A program made the translations under genes and the position numbers. From positions 284,719-348,718 of the forward strand of contig QANY01013145.1 of assembly GCA_003255025.1 (NCBI GenBank): 64,000 nt of DNA. The letters are read 5' to 3'. A model generated the notes under the pieces. The model was not told where the DNA came from. It made no database searches and saw only the letters and a program-made list of their open reading frames with translations. Positions 34,945 through 46,758 of this stretch are shown here, one piece after another (the stretch's first letter is position 1; every line of letters begins with the position of its first letter). The DNA is from Datisca glomerata (taxonomy: Eukaryota; Streptophyta; Magnoliopsida; Cucurbitales; Datiscaceae).

Positions 34945-35233
34945 GTTTTTGCCTTTCTATGATAGTTTTTTTAAATGTTCATTTAATGACGGGGATTCCC
35001 CGTCATTATAGGTGTTTTTGCGTCACCTATAATGACAGACATTCCCCGTCATTAAAGGTATTTTTACGGCACGTTTCATGATGGGGATTCTCCGTCATCA
35101 AAAGTGTTTTAACGGCACCTTTTGATGAAGGTTTTGGTAAAATGAGTTTAGAAGACAGTCATTTACCCGTCATTATAGGATTTTGATGACAGGTTTTCAC
35201 CATCATCTAAGTCTTTTTTTTGTTGTTGTAGTG
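34945..35233 (+). mobile_element. CACTA-type transposon end, different family
   Basis: Ends TTTGTTGTTGTAGTG at 35233. The subterminal part has repeated near-palindromic units such as GACGGGGATTCCCCGTC and TAATGACGGG with TTTTTACGGCAC spacers. The repeats differ from those of the CACTA ends at 8.9 and 14.5 kb. It joins directly to gypsy pol sequence, whose integrase portion is missing beyond this point. Confidence 0.7.
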
Positions 35234-36600
35234 TATGACCACTTTCCTTCTTGCACTTCATTCATAACAGTAGAGAAGTAGGGATCAGTATCTAATAAAT
35301 CATGAAATTAATCAAAACCAGGTACTTCAAACTTTATAGTGCAAAACAAACTGCTCCTTCGACTGAGCGCATCTGCAACCTAATTTGTGAACCCTTCCTT
35401 CCGTTTGACAACAAATGTGAATTGTTGTAGGTAGGTAGACCAAAAATAAAGTCGTGTTAAAACCTTATCCTAACTCCAAAAATGAAGTCGTGTTAAACGT
35501 TATCCTAACTATGGATGTGTCTTAAAGCATCATGATCAGTAAAAATGACAAACTTACGATGAAATAAATAATGACGCCAATGTTTTACATTCTAAACAAA
35601 AGCATAAAACTCCCCATAGTAGATGTTGTAGCGTCTATGAGATCAAGATAACTTCTGACTGAAAAATGCCACTATTTGCTCGAACACTGGCCCTGGAAGC
35701 ATCACAATGTAACTCCAATGCCAATGAAAAATTAGGTACAATATAAAGGCAGTCACCAAACATTTTTTGAAAAGTCATAACGCCTCATGCCTATCAGTCT
35801 AGTCCAATGGAACCTCCCCCTTTCATATAATCAGTCACAAATGTCATATTGCTACTGAAGTGAGGAATGAAACAATTATAGAATGCCACAACGCCATGGA
35901 AACTCTGTATCTTTATGATAATTCGTGGACCTACTTTTGTACAGATTCTATTTTAGTCTCATCAACCTGCAATCCATTTCCCAAAATTATATAGCCTAGG
36001 AATAATAAATTTAGTGTCATTAAAACACATTCTTAATTGCTGCAAAAAACTTATCCTGCGTAGGAGACATAAAACTTCTCATAGGTGCTGAAGATGCATC
36101 TTGGGGTTAGAACTATAAACCATGATATCATCAAAGTATACAACGATGGATTTATAAATGAAAGGCCACAAGGCCTGATTCATCACATGCATGAACATAC
36201 TCGCTGCACTTATTAACCTAAAAGCCATAACCACACTCATTCAACTCCTTCTACGTCTTCAATGTTGTTTTCACTCATCGTAGGTCAAATTTTGATCTGA
36301 TGGTAATTGCTCTTCAGATCCAATTTAGAGAAGATCTTTATGTAACTAAGCGGATCAAGTCAGTTAACCAATTGAGGAATTCGTAACTTGAGCTATACTG
36401 TAATTTTATTAATTGTCTAACTGTCTACACACATTCTTCTTTGGCGTAAGGAGGGTTGGCAGTGCACACGAGCTAAGACTCTCCCTCATATGCCCCTTAG
36501 ATAGCAATTTTTCTATGTATCGACGCAACTCCTCATGTTCACTAGGGCTCATTTAGTAATGCAGCCTATTTCGTATCACCACTCGTGGTTTTAGGTCAAT
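35234..36600 (-). pseudogene. Chromovirus RNase H and reverse transcriptase, decayed
   Basis: Minus strand. The tether motif VADALSRRSSLF lies near 35340-35390. The RT palm near 36110-36175 reads RPFIYKSIVVYFDDIMVYS, so the catalytic YFDD box is intact. LDLKSNYHQIKI lies near 36300. The type with YFDDI points to the Reina/CRM group rather than the Del/Tekay-like element at 6-8.7 kb. Many frame changes. The integrase is absent because the CACTA end starts at its 3' side. Confidence 0.75.
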
Positions 36601-36696
36601 CTGATGCTAAATATCATGCAAAGGTGGTAATCCATTCGACAACTCAGTAGGGAACACATTAAGAAACTCTATAACTAATGGGGTTGTTGCAACTGT

Positions 36697-37240
36697 CTAT
36701 TTACCAATCAAGGCATAAATTGTTCTTGAATCGTCCATCTCTCCTACAAACTGCGAGAATGAGCAAAAACTAGTATTGTCCCCCATAGGTTTGGTTTTGT
36801 TAAGCATACGGGGTAGTGATACAATCTTTATATTGTTGTAGAACATACTATATATATTTTTTCGTCCATCATGAATTGCACCCCTATCATACTCGCAGGG
36901 CCTCCCCATTAACAACTAATGTGCATCCATTTCCACAAACATGACACCAAACGTTATCTTTATAATTTGATTCTGAAAAGAAGTCAAACCTTGAAAAGAA
37001 ACCATCACCTCTCCTTTTTCTAGCCACCCAGCTTGTACGGTTGGGAAAGCTTTTTTCTTTTTATCCCTAATTTTTTTCGACACTGTTTGACACATTATTT
37101 TGCCAACTCTTAGAATCAATGACAAATTGGACACCTTGTCCAGAATGGTGCAAGTGGATTGTAATACATTTTTTTTAGCAAATGATCATCATCAAATTTA
37201 GGTGTTAAACACGAGTTGACCACTACAAAAAACGGACCTA
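36697..37240 (-). pseudogene. Chromovirus protease region, decayed
   Basis: Minus strand. AHLLMGRPCEYDRGAIHDGR-type sequence (36697-36925), then KGEVMVSFQGLTSF (36916-37134), matches the segment between protease and RT in Reina/CRM-type elements. The active-site Asp block is not clearly readable. Confidence 0.65.
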
Positions 37241-37639
37241 TATCACCCTCTACAAGCATCGTATCTCCGCTTCCCCTAGTTTAGATAGATTGAACTGTGG
37301 TAGCAGGAACCTTGTAACTGAGTTGCTACTGCTACTCATGCCCTCTCATGTGCCACTACTACTGTCACTGCCAAACGGAGCACTACTTGTTCTATGAGTC
37401 ATCTATTCCTCCACACGTAAGGCTCTCTTATGGGTTGTGAAAATGTTCACAGGATCGAACAAGTTATCAGTTTCTTGAATTTGCACCTATAACCTACCAA
37501 GAAATCGTGCCACCAACTGGCCATCGGTTTCCTAAATCTAAGTATGTACCAAGAATTGAGAAAACTCATTTGTGTAATCAGCAACTATATGTGTACCTTG
37601 TCATAAATTCTGCAACTTCTGATACATGTCCATTGAAAA

Positions 37640-38163
37640 TTATAAGGTAAAAATTTAGAACACTGTTTTCCTTTCATTTTATCCCAATCAATAATATTTA
37701 CCTTCCATTATCTGTGGGTCAACTTCAATTACTGCCATCATGTCGTTGGGCTACCTTGAAGATTTGTTGCCTTAAGCGCTACCCTTTATGAAATTCCCTT
37801 GAATTGCAATATCTCTTCCACGCTACCAATCCAATCAAGGAACTCTTCAGGTTGAAAAGTACCATGAAACTCAGCAATCTCAGTACACATACTTGCCTCC
37901 CGCTGTCTATGCTCTTACACCAAAACCGGCCCCTTATACTATCATCGTGGAGGTTCATCTTTGAGCTCGACTGTCTCACTCAAATCATCACCCAAACCCA
38001 AGCGGAGGTGATTTCGCTGCTGTTCGATTATTGTGGATCTGCAACCCAGTAAACTGCTCTGTCAAATCCACCACTAGTTGCACCAACTGCATCACATGGT
38101 CACCTTCATAGGCCTCTTCTACTGGAATCTCGTTGGATGGGTGTCTCCTACGTGCCATCACTC
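37640..38163 (-). pseudogene. Chromovirus gag, decayed
   Basis: Minus strand. It starts MARRRHPSNEIPVEE near 38160 and later reads EFHGTFQPEEFLDWIGSVEE in broken frames (37779-37979 region), the capsid motif of chromovirus gag. A frameshift and stops inactivate it. Confidence 0.7.
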
Positions 38164-38164
38164 A

Positions 38165-38189
38165 GGTTTTCGAGTCTGATGTCAACGAA
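38165..38189 (-). promoter_or_regulatory. PBS-like sequence of the chromovirus
   Basis: On the minus strand, TTGACATCAGACTCGAAAAC lies between the LTR end and gag. It resembles the TGGTATCAGAGC-type site complementary to initiator Met tRNA, with substitutions. Confidence 0.45.
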
Positions 38190-38600
38190 TGTAGCAAAAG
38201 TTCTACAAGAAAGACTCGCACAACAACTGAAAATAACTCTTCAGAAGAAATACTGATTCATGCATGATTGGAAAGTCAATTAGGCATCAAACTCTCGTTG
38301 ATTCTCTCATAATTGCTGAAAATTTGGAGGAAAATAGAGATAATCTCTTTGAAATTTTATTAAACCAAGTCTATTTTTGGTAGAATTAGCCTAAGCCATA
38401 TATTATCATATATGAACTTTATTTGTAGATTTTAAATCTTTAATATCATCTAAGCAAAGAAGTAAAAATTCTACTTAACATTCTAAAAATTGAAAAAATT
38501 AATTTAAATATAACAAATAATCATTTAATCAAAATCAACCACAACGAAAGATAAACCTGATAAACGAGCAACGATGATCCTAAGTATTCGGACCCTTCCA
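38190..38600 (-). repeat. 5' LTR of the chromovirus (end uncertain)
   Basis: Starts TGTAGCAAAAG on the plus strand next to the PBS and matches the split LTR at 30578-32280. The outer end could not be fixed. Confidence 0.5.
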
Positions 38601-39125
38601 TATTGCATCACATAAGCAACTGGATATGTGGTCAATTCTCTGGACTCTACCACATGGTGGTTCAATGCTATATATTTTCGTAATAATTTTATTGGCAATG
38701 ATTTTGCTAGACATTCATCTTATCACTTTAAATTATCGTATTATTTTTTTTGTGGAGCTTGCGAGCTCTTTAAATTTGAGCATGCGTGTCTGTTTATTGT
38801 GGGAATGCGTGTTCAGCTTTTTATTATCTTTGTTAATTTGATGTAAATATTTATTTTTATTTTTTAATTCCACTAAAATATGGATACTACTTGTAGGTTT
38901 TTCAATAAATGATTGTAAATAATGCTTTTTTTCTCCTTAGGTCACTACTTTATAAAAAAAAATGGATATAGAGTCATCCCTCCTAACGGTTGCCAAATAG
39001 ATAAATGAAACCAATCTCTTCAAATATAAGAGTGGAAACAAGTTAATTAAGGAGGAACAACTAGAGTGGGCGGGATTCGCTCACAATGATCTCTCCACAT
39101 ACTAACTACTTGGTACTTTAAAATG
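38601..39125. other. Unassigned, no gene recognised
   Basis: T-rich sequence. Two overlapping 71-72 codon frames at 38626-38846 are hydrophobic and unrelated to any family I know. Confidence 0.35.
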
Positions 39126-39340
39126 AAGAGGAAAGTACACGGACATCTCTTGAATTTTGTTTAAAAGACACAAACACTCATTGTAGTTTTAAAAAAGATA
39201 AATAAGTCAAATTTGTTATAAATAGTTTAATTTTAGAATGAAAAGACCAAAATAACATTAGATGTTTTACTCTTACCCAAAATCCGTACCCGATCCAAAT
39301 GCCTTTAGAAAGATCCATACCCGACTCAAAAGGACCCGAA
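39126..39340. repeat. Left long TIR of a MULE-like element
   Basis: GAAAGTACACGGACATCTC and, further in, TTACCCAAAATCCGTACCC are matched in inverted form at 61440-61270. Terminal pairs 39117-39125 TAAAATGAA and 61432-61440 TAAAAGGGA could be a worn 9-bp target duplication. Confidence 0.5.
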
Positions 39341-39419
39341 TTGCTGAAAAGGTGCCCTAAAAAATGCAATCTGGTGAAAAGCAAGGAAAGAGAAGGGAAT
39401 GAGCTGTGGTACTTTCGTC

Positions 39420-39767
39420 TAATCTCTCTCTCACGAATTTCCATTACACGAATTTTACATTATATTTCATGTGGATTTTACACCAATTTTGTTCATGAGC
39501 GTCGTCCAACTCTTGGTGAAGGCATTTGGTTATATTTCTTGTGGGGTTTTGACACATTCCGTTCATTTTCCTAAATATTTAGTGGCCCTAAACAAGTTTT
39601 AGCTCCAATAGATGAATGGGTCACAATCTATTTCTAAACGTTTATTGGTAAATATCTATTTGGTATATTTCTTGTGGGTTTTTAACACATTTTGTTCATT
39701 TTGCTGGGTTTTTACACTAATGCATTCTGCTGGGTTTAAATGAAAAGAAATTGTTGCATTATACTAG
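39420..39767. repeat. Degenerate short tandem repeats beside the Tat insertion
   Basis: About five units of the type ATATTTCTTGTGGGTTTTTAACAC followed by TTTGTTCATTTT (given in part). One further unit (TGGATTTTACACTAATGGG) lies on the other side of the Tat element near 61080. The element therefore seems to have inserted into this small array. Confidence 0.5.
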
Positions 39768-40935
39768 TGTAAAGGATTTTTCCATTAATCAGGGATCAAA
39801 GGGATAAGTATTGATAATGATTGATTTATATGAGTATTAATGAGAGAGAAAGAAAATTTAAGAACAAGAGAATGTAAGGAGTAAATCCTCTAAGTAGTAT
39901 CTACTTAAGTTGTATTGAATGTCTGAGTTTCACTTAATACACTGGCCTTATATAGGCTTCATGATTTACATGAATTGATTATAATAATAACAAAAGGGAG
40001 GGGATGTTTCTGCCAAGTATAGCCCCTTTTCCGTTCCTTTCTTATCATTTTCATATGTCTCATTCAGTCACCAATTAGTCATAGTCATTTGGTAATTTCT
40101 TGTTGTTCGAGCCAGTCAATCGTAGCCACTTGGTGGCCTGTCATCCTATCCCGTTCGAGTCATTCAACTACCTAATCAATCATGGCACTTGACTATTATT
40201 CTGGATCCCTTTCGTTCGTTCTCGTTCTTCTTCCAATCTTCAACGAGTTTCGTAACCGTTCAGGGTAGTTCTTCGAGTCATAGGTTCCTTGTTCCATTCT
40301 AGAGGAATGGTCCCCTTAGTCTTTTCCCGTTCTTGAAGTTGTGGGTCCCTCGTCAGTCAACCCCTGTTGATTGGTCTCCTTTTTCCCATTTTAATGCTCT
40401 TTCCCATTATGATGCTCTTTCCCATTCTGATGCACTTACCTGTCCTGATGTTTTTTTTATCCTCGAGGTGCTTGTCTTTGTTCTTCAGGCGTTGATCCTT
40501 TCCGTCTGTTTACGGGTGTCTCACGACTTCAGTCTTGTTTCTCATTTCTGCTTTTATGCCACTTTCTCTGAGCCCTTTGGTTGGCCTTCCTTTTCCACGT
40601 GGCAGCAGGTATTTTTTACCTATTCATTTAAGTATGTCCCATTAGTCTTTTCCCGATATTGAAGGCGTGGGTCCCTCATTAGTCAACCCCCTTTGACTGG
40701 TCACATTTTTCATGTTCTGATGCACTTCCCCGACCTGATGCTTTTTCCCATTCTTGACGTCATGGTCACTGTTCATGAGGAGTTGCTCCTTTCAGTCTGT
40801 TTATGGGTGTCTCACGACTTCAGTCTTGTTTCTCGTTTCCTCTTATCTACCACTTTCTGTGAGCCCTTTGGTTGGCCTTCCTTGTCCATTTGACAACGGG
40901 TATTTTTCACCAGTTCATTTGGTCCCCATTTCTCT
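39768..40935 (-). repeat. 3' LTR of the Tat-lineage element (inner end approximate)
   Basis: Starts TGTAAAGGATTTTTCC and matches 60060-61075. It contains two tandem units of about 310 bp (from about 40316 and 40640), each with CGTGGGTCCCTC, GTGTCTCACGACTTCA and TTTGGTTGGCCTTCC. The same two units are in the other LTR. Confidence 0.75.
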
Positions 40936-41571
40936 TGGGCGATGCTCGTAGAAGTGCAATGAATGTTCCTAGCACATGTCCAATTTTGGGAGAGTGGTCA
41001 TCTTTGGTTCGTTTTCACTTGTTAGTTACTTCTTTTATCCTGCAAAAGAATAATTGTTGAGTAGAAAAATTTATTATTTTCAAATAATAAAATGGGATAC
41101 CATCTTGCCTCATTTCTACGGTTGCTGACACGCTCCTCGAAAATTTCATTTTGTCTTTGCTTTATGTTGTCTTATCTTCCTAAGGTAAGATCTTGCCGCG
41201 ACATGCGCGCGTGCATGACTTTTCTTATATTCTTCATGCGCGTCATTTCATCTACCCTATTTTTAGGTCATTAGTTTCTTTTTCTCCAGTTGTCGAGGCT
41301 TGCCCTTTAGGTAGATGGGCCGTTATGTCTCTTCCAATACGCTCGGCATTTGATCTTCCCTTTTTCAGAACTCATGTATTTTCATTTTCAAATTTATTAA
41401 GTGTTCTTAAATTTGATTTTGGCATCCATAGCCTATATCTTTTAGTAGTATTCTTCATTTTTTCTTTTCACGTATATTCCTACATTCTGTAAGTCTTCTT
41501 TCTTCCCTTCTTCATCTTCGTTGTATCTCTTCTTCTTATTTTTTTGTCTATATTTTCTTTCCCTGATATTA
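40936..41571. other. Non-coding part of the Tat element, possible antisense promoter region
   Basis: Pyrimidine-rich sequence between LTR and antisense ORF. TATATCTTTTAG near 41432 could be a TATA-like element for plus-strand transcription, but this is weak. Confidence 0.3.
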
Positions 41572-43302
41572 ATGGAGGAGCATCCATTTAAGGTTATTGT
41601 TCCTCTAGTTAGAAATAGGGATGAATTCAACCACTTTATAGCCCTTCATCAGGACGCCTTCCCACTAGATGAAGTTTGTGGTCTCGGGGAAGGAAAAGGC
41701 GCAAAAGGTCCCATTACTTAGCTTCCCACGCGAGTGAGAAGGGGGGAGAGCTAGTTACTGACCTCCTAGCGGGGATAAATGTTGGGAGGAAGGAACTTTC
41801 CTTATAGGAGGGAACTGGGGCGGCGATGGTCGCTGGGTTGTTCTCTAGATCTGGGGAGAGTTCACTAAATGGCCCGAGCTCCCTTTCCTTCTTCCTTTTC
41901 TGCTTTTGCTTCCCTTTATTGTTGCTTTTGTTTTTTTTAAATACTGACAACTTATTTGTTCTTTTTATTTTGTGTAGACAAAAACCTGAACAAGAGGCTT
42001 TTTATTCAATAGACGTAGCCACACAACTCTGTGCCGTCTACGATTGCCTAGAACGAGACTAGAAAGATCTTCTCGACCTAAGGAGAGAGATCAAAGTCAC
42101 GGTCGCACTTGTCCTGGTTACTCAGTCTGTTGCCCTCTCGTCCTCTGCAACAGAAGTTCCTCGAGCCATCCCCATTGTGATCCATGTTATCATTTTTCAT
42201 CGATTAGTCTGGACGAGTTCTTTAGATGCTTCATAATCAGAGTGGGAAGAAGAAGAGTTTGTTCAAGAAGAAAGAGAACGTAAGGCTCAATGAGAGGAAG
42301 TGCCAGAAAATGGGGGACTCCAGTTCTTCAAGCTCTGTCTCAGGTGATGTCACTCCCCCCATTCCCACTTCTAATGTCACTCTCCCCTATGTCACGGGCG
42401 ATCTCCCTACCCCCGTTACTGAGGCTTCTCCTATTCGAGGGAGGGCTATCACACCCCGTCTTCCGCCTGCTAGGACGTCAACTCCTGAAGGATTCCCGCA
42501 TCTGTCTGAGGAGACGGGCGTCTGGAGATGGCGGTGATTCCTCTTATCTCCGTCAGTTCCTACCAATGTCAGCTTCCTGAAGGATCCCCGTTCTTCACAC
42601 GTGGTCGCGAAGGGGATCATGTCTTACATGGATGCTCCTGCACTTCGTCAGATGTCTGTCTACGATAAGGTCATCAGCCTAAGACATACTTTGATGCAGG
42701 TACTTCTATTTCCTTTTGCCTTTTTACATCTTTAGTTTTTATACGCAACTTTCTTACTAATTTTTTTATTAACACTTTTGAATCAAGTTGGGACCTACCA
42801 CAACGGGCTTCTGGAGGATATTCACTCCATTGAAGAAAAGATTGCTGGTTGGAAGCGGAAGGTGATGGAGACAACCAAGGCTTACAGTGTCATTGTGTCA
42901 TAATAGGATGACGTTTAACAGGTTATTATCAATTTCACTTCTAAGCTTGATGCGGCCACGACTAAACAATCGAAGCTTGAGGAGTCTTTGCTGGAGGCGG
43001 AGAAGATTTTTGAGGTAAGCGGGGAGAACCTGACCGTTGTCGAGGCAAGGTTAGCTGAGGTCAAGGACGCTTGAGCTAAGTCACGCAAATGGGAGGCTGG
43101 ACTCGAGGCCGAGTAGTAAGCCGTGGTTGATGAGTATGAGCAGATGGCTTATACGGAGGATTACGGTGATGCTAAGGCTGATAAATCTCCCCATATGTCG
43201 CTTGTCTCACTCCCTGATTATTCCGCTGACCCTGAGGCTGAGCTTCCTGTTTCCCCCACTAAAGCGGTTGCTGATGCTACTCCCGAGGACGTGGAGACTT
43301 AG
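41572..43302 (+). pseudogene. Antisense ORF of the Tat element, degraded
   Basis: Plus strand, opposite to gag-pol. It starts MEEHPFKVIVPLVRNRDEF at 41572. It continues in broken frames with a Ser/Pro/Thr-rich part (GDSSSSSSVSGDVTPPIPT, about 42310-42520). Then comes a coiled-coil-like part (LLEDIHSIEEKIAGWKRK, FTSKLDAATTKQSKLEESLL, 42800-43070) and an acidic end, EDVET stop at 43302. Introns (for example GT near 42700, AG near 42786) or frameshifts separate the parts. Some Tat-lineage elements such as Retand carry an antisense ORF at this place; its function is unknown. This copy has several stops. Confidence 0.6.
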
Positions 43303-43854
43303 CATTTTTTCTTTTTCCCTGCATTTTCTCGTATTCTTCTTGTGTTTTTTTTAACTTAGCAATTCAAAATCATTTTGTAATTTTCACTTTTAATGAAATG
43401 ATTTCTTTCTACAATATTCTTTATCACTCCCCTTTATCTTAACACTTAGTACAAATTCATCAATCAACTTTCTCTTATACTTCTTGAGTGCTTAGTAATT
43501 TCTATAAGTGATTTAGGACTTAAAAGCTCTTTTCATTTTTAACAATTTGCATGGTTGACTTTTCAGACTATTAAGTAAAGAAAAATATCAACTAGTTTGA
43601 TACTTAATTTTTAAACACTTGGAATTTTTTCAAGGAACGCCTAAGCAAAAGTATGTTTACCTCTTTTGGCCGTTTCTACTTTCCATCCGTTGAGGCTGGA
43701 ATTTTCTTCCCATTTCCAATATAACGTGTTTGTTCTCCCTTCTGTTTGTTGCAATCTCTTTATTCATGTTGTGATGAAGTCGGTCCGTTGGAGTTGCCTG
43801 CTTCCATGGTTTTTCCTCCTTTATTTTTCCATTTGAGAGTAGGGCTAATGGGAT

Positions 43855-44010
43855 GCCCCTCTCGATGACTTTTCACGCCCCTAGATTCTTCTAGGAGTAA
43901 TGCTTATGAACTGCCCCACCTAAGGATTTTTTATGCTCTTAGTTCCTTCTGGGAGTAGAACTTATGAACTGCCCATCCCAATGACTTTTTATGCCCTTAG
44001 TTCCATTTAG
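43855..44010. repeat. Short tandem repeat in the Tat 3' region
   Basis: Two and a half units of about 65 bp with ATGACTTTTTATGCCCTTAG and GGAGTAATGCTTATGAACTG. It lies between pol and the antisense ORF. Confidence 0.65.
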
Positions 44011-44099
44011 TAATGATTCAGCCGGAGATAGAAGATTGATGCCAATGTTTTTACGTGGAAAACCTTTACGGGAAAAAAACCCACGGGAAAGATATTTCA

Positions 44100-45130
44100 C
44101 TATAATGGATCTTTTACATTCTGTACACAGAACATTCTTTGCTTTTGTAATTCCGTTCCCTCTTCCATTTTCAATTGGTAATAATCACTTCCTCCAACTT
44201 TGTTGATGATGTAAGGACCCTCCCATGTTGACCCGAGTTTTCCTTGTGTTTGGATGATTTTTCTGAGGACCATATCTCTTGTATGGAATTGTCGTTTCGT
44301 CAGTTTCTTCTGGAAATAAGATCTTAATTTTTTATTGTAATAGTCCATTCTAATTAAGGCCATTTTTCATCTTCTCTTAAGTTCATCAAGGCTGTTTCTT
44401 AGGAGTTCTCCATTTTATTGTTCAGTTAGCTCGGATATGATGGTGGGGCTTCCAATTCCTGTGGGAATGACTACCTCTGCTCCGTATACTAGCACGAACA
44501 GAGTTTCTCCCTTTGTCTCTCTTGGGGTCGTTCTGTATGCCCACAAGACTGAGGGTGGCTCTTCCACCCATTTTGCTTTTGTGAATTCCAATTGTTTCTT
44601 CTAGTTATCAAGTATGACCCGATTTTATCTTTTTGTTTGTCTATTTCCCTATGGGTAGTAAGGCATTGAGAAGTGATTTGTGATCCTCAGATCTTCATAA
44701 AATGTTCTTACTAAGCTCTCAGTGAACTGAAGTCTGTTGTCAGATACCAATATCTGGGGGATCCCGTACCTGACACCAAGTTTTTTCCATAGGAAACCCT
44801 TCACTTCTTCCTCAAAAAATCTGGTAAAGGCTTCAGCCTCGATCCACTTTGTAAAATAATATTTGTTGTCAATAAAAAATGTTGTTGGGCAGGTGTCATG
44901 GGGAGTGGCCCAATGATGTCCAAGGCCCACTACATGAACGGCCAAGGACTAGCCACGGTCTTGACTTCTCTTGAGGCCATTTTTGCTGCAGGTGTGAAAC
45001 TTCTATTGTTTGGCATCATGATGCATTCGGGGATAGTAGCATCGTTCATTCATGACTTTATGGGCTAGTGACCTACCCCTAGTGTGGTTTTTGCATATGC
45101 CCTAAATAATTCCCGCTAACACATATTCGG
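44100..45130 (-). pseudogene. Tat-lineage integrase, decayed
   Basis: Minus strand. The core reads WALDIIGPLPMTPAQQ near 44900, then KYYFTKWIEAEAFTRF and FGIP-like RYGIPQILVSDNRLQF (44649-44945). The C-terminal part (44100-44363) reads MDYYNKKLRSYFQKK and WEGPYIINKVGGSDYYQLK, as in Tat elements. The first two catalytic Asp positions are readable, but the frame breaks near 44880 and 44640, so the enzyme is not made. Confidence 0.85.
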
Positions 45131-45514
45131 TCTCCTTTTTCGTAGACACTTCAGGTACGGTCCTGTAAACATTTTCTTATAAAACACCCCATTAATCATC
45201 GTGTAAATGGCCCCCCATTATTGCATCTTCTTGACAAGTAGTTTGTCTTTAGGAAGTGTTCCTTCTTCAAGGAAGCGGATTATGTCATCTTGCCAACTAG
45301 GCTCTCGTTCAACTTCTACATCAGCCACGTTGTTCCATAGGAGCGAGATGCTTGGCTCCTACAAAATTTTCATAGGGACATTCCTTTTGTAAGGGAAGCG
45401 TAATGAAGATCCTTTACTCGTTGTAAATAATTGACCATGCATTCATCTTTTGCTACGTATTCCCTCGTGACCTGCTCACAATCAACATGGAATCATATGA
45501 TATTTTTACCTTAA

Positions 45515-45780
45515 TTACCTCATATTCAGTAGGGATACTCCCGCGATCAGTGCTTCATACTCTACTTCATTATTTGACTGATTGAATCCGAATAGAGTTT
45601 GTACTACTACCCCTGCTCCTGCTCCTCTATTTTTTGAAGCACCGTCAACAAAGACTTTCCAAGTTCCATCTTCACCCACTTGATGAGTTTCTTGTTCAAC
45701 TTCCATTCCAGTGAAGTCTGCTACATAATATGCTAATGCCTACCCTTTTATTGAAGTTTGGGGCTTGTAGCTGATGTCGG
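45515..45780 (-). pseudogene. Tat-lineage second RNase H, decayed
   Basis: Minus strand. WKVFVDGASKNRGAGAGVVV, then SNNEVEYEALIAGVSLL, is the additional RNase H between RT and integrase that marks the Tat lineage. The first Asp and the Glu are conserved. The sequence between them is shortened relative to the family, so a small deletion is likely. Confidence 0.8.
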
Positions 45781-45899
45781 ACTGGCTCAGTTCAATTAAC
45801 CATTTTGCTATTCTCCTGCTTGACTCTGTCGAGTGTCGAAGGCTTTTAATGGGAGAAACGGTAGACACCTAGAGGCTGTGGGCCTAGAAATAAGGCCTT

Positions 45900-46758
45900 A
45901 GCTTCCATGATGCATTTACAATGGCCAATACTAGTTTCTCCATTCGTTTATATCTCGTTTCTACCGCTACTACACTTTTTCTCACGAAGTATACAGGTTT
46001 ATATTTCCTTTTCTCTTCTTTGATAAGCACTGCATTGTCTGCCCCGTGGTGACGGCTATGTACAACAAAAGATGCTCTCCGAGAATAGGTTTCGAGAGAA
46101 AGGGGAAGTTGTTAGGTATTCCTTAATCTTGTCAAAGGCTTCTTCACAGTCTTCATTCTAATTGCTCGCGGAATTTTTCTGCAGCCTCTCGAAGAAATGT
46201 TTGCATATGTTTGTTGGCCTGGAGATGAACCCGTTTAGAGTCGCTAATCTTCATTTCAGTGATTTCCTTTACCTGGTTCGGGTTTTCTTCGATTCCCCGT
46301 TGTGTAATTAGGTGCCCGAGAAACATTCTTGCCGGTACTCGAAAAGTGCATTTCTATGGGTACAACTTCATGGAATTTCTTCTTAAAATAGAAAAGGTTT
46401 TTTCAAGGTCATGAATGTGGTCTTCCCGCTGCTTACTTTTGATCAACGTGTCATTAACATAGACTTCCATATTTTTCTCGATCTGTTCATAGAAGACTTT
46501 ATTCACCAGCCTTTAATAAGTTACACTTGCATTCTTTAGACCAAAAGGCATGACCAACTTCCTCTTCTCATTTTCCTTAATACGGGCGCCAATGTTGGTC
46601 ATCTTCTGAGTCCCTTCTTCTAAACATATGAGCTTCATTTCCTCTCACGCCTCGTACATCAGGCCGCCTTATCCATTTTCTTGTGATTGCTATAAATCTG
46701 TGAGTCTTTTTCCTTCGGCCTTCTCCGTAGCACTTTTCTTATCGGATTCCAAAGTGGT
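45900..46758 (-). pseudogene. Tat-lineage reverse transcriptase, 5'-truncated
   Basis: Minus strand. KRKLVMPFGLKNASVTY, a stop, then RLVNKVFYEQIEKNMEVYVN and DTLIKS. The catalytic YVDD has become YVND, and a stop precedes it. The thumb reads FSILRRNSMKLYP and GHLITQRGIEENPNQ. The fingers are missing: the sequence runs into the Athila LTR at 46759, and on the far side of the Athila element only the protease end is found. Confidence 0.85.

Noticed and set aside
37213..37230. CACTACAAAAAACGG as a CACTA 5' end
   Set aside because: It falls within readable chromovirus pol sequence that continues on both sides, and no subterminal repeats are present.
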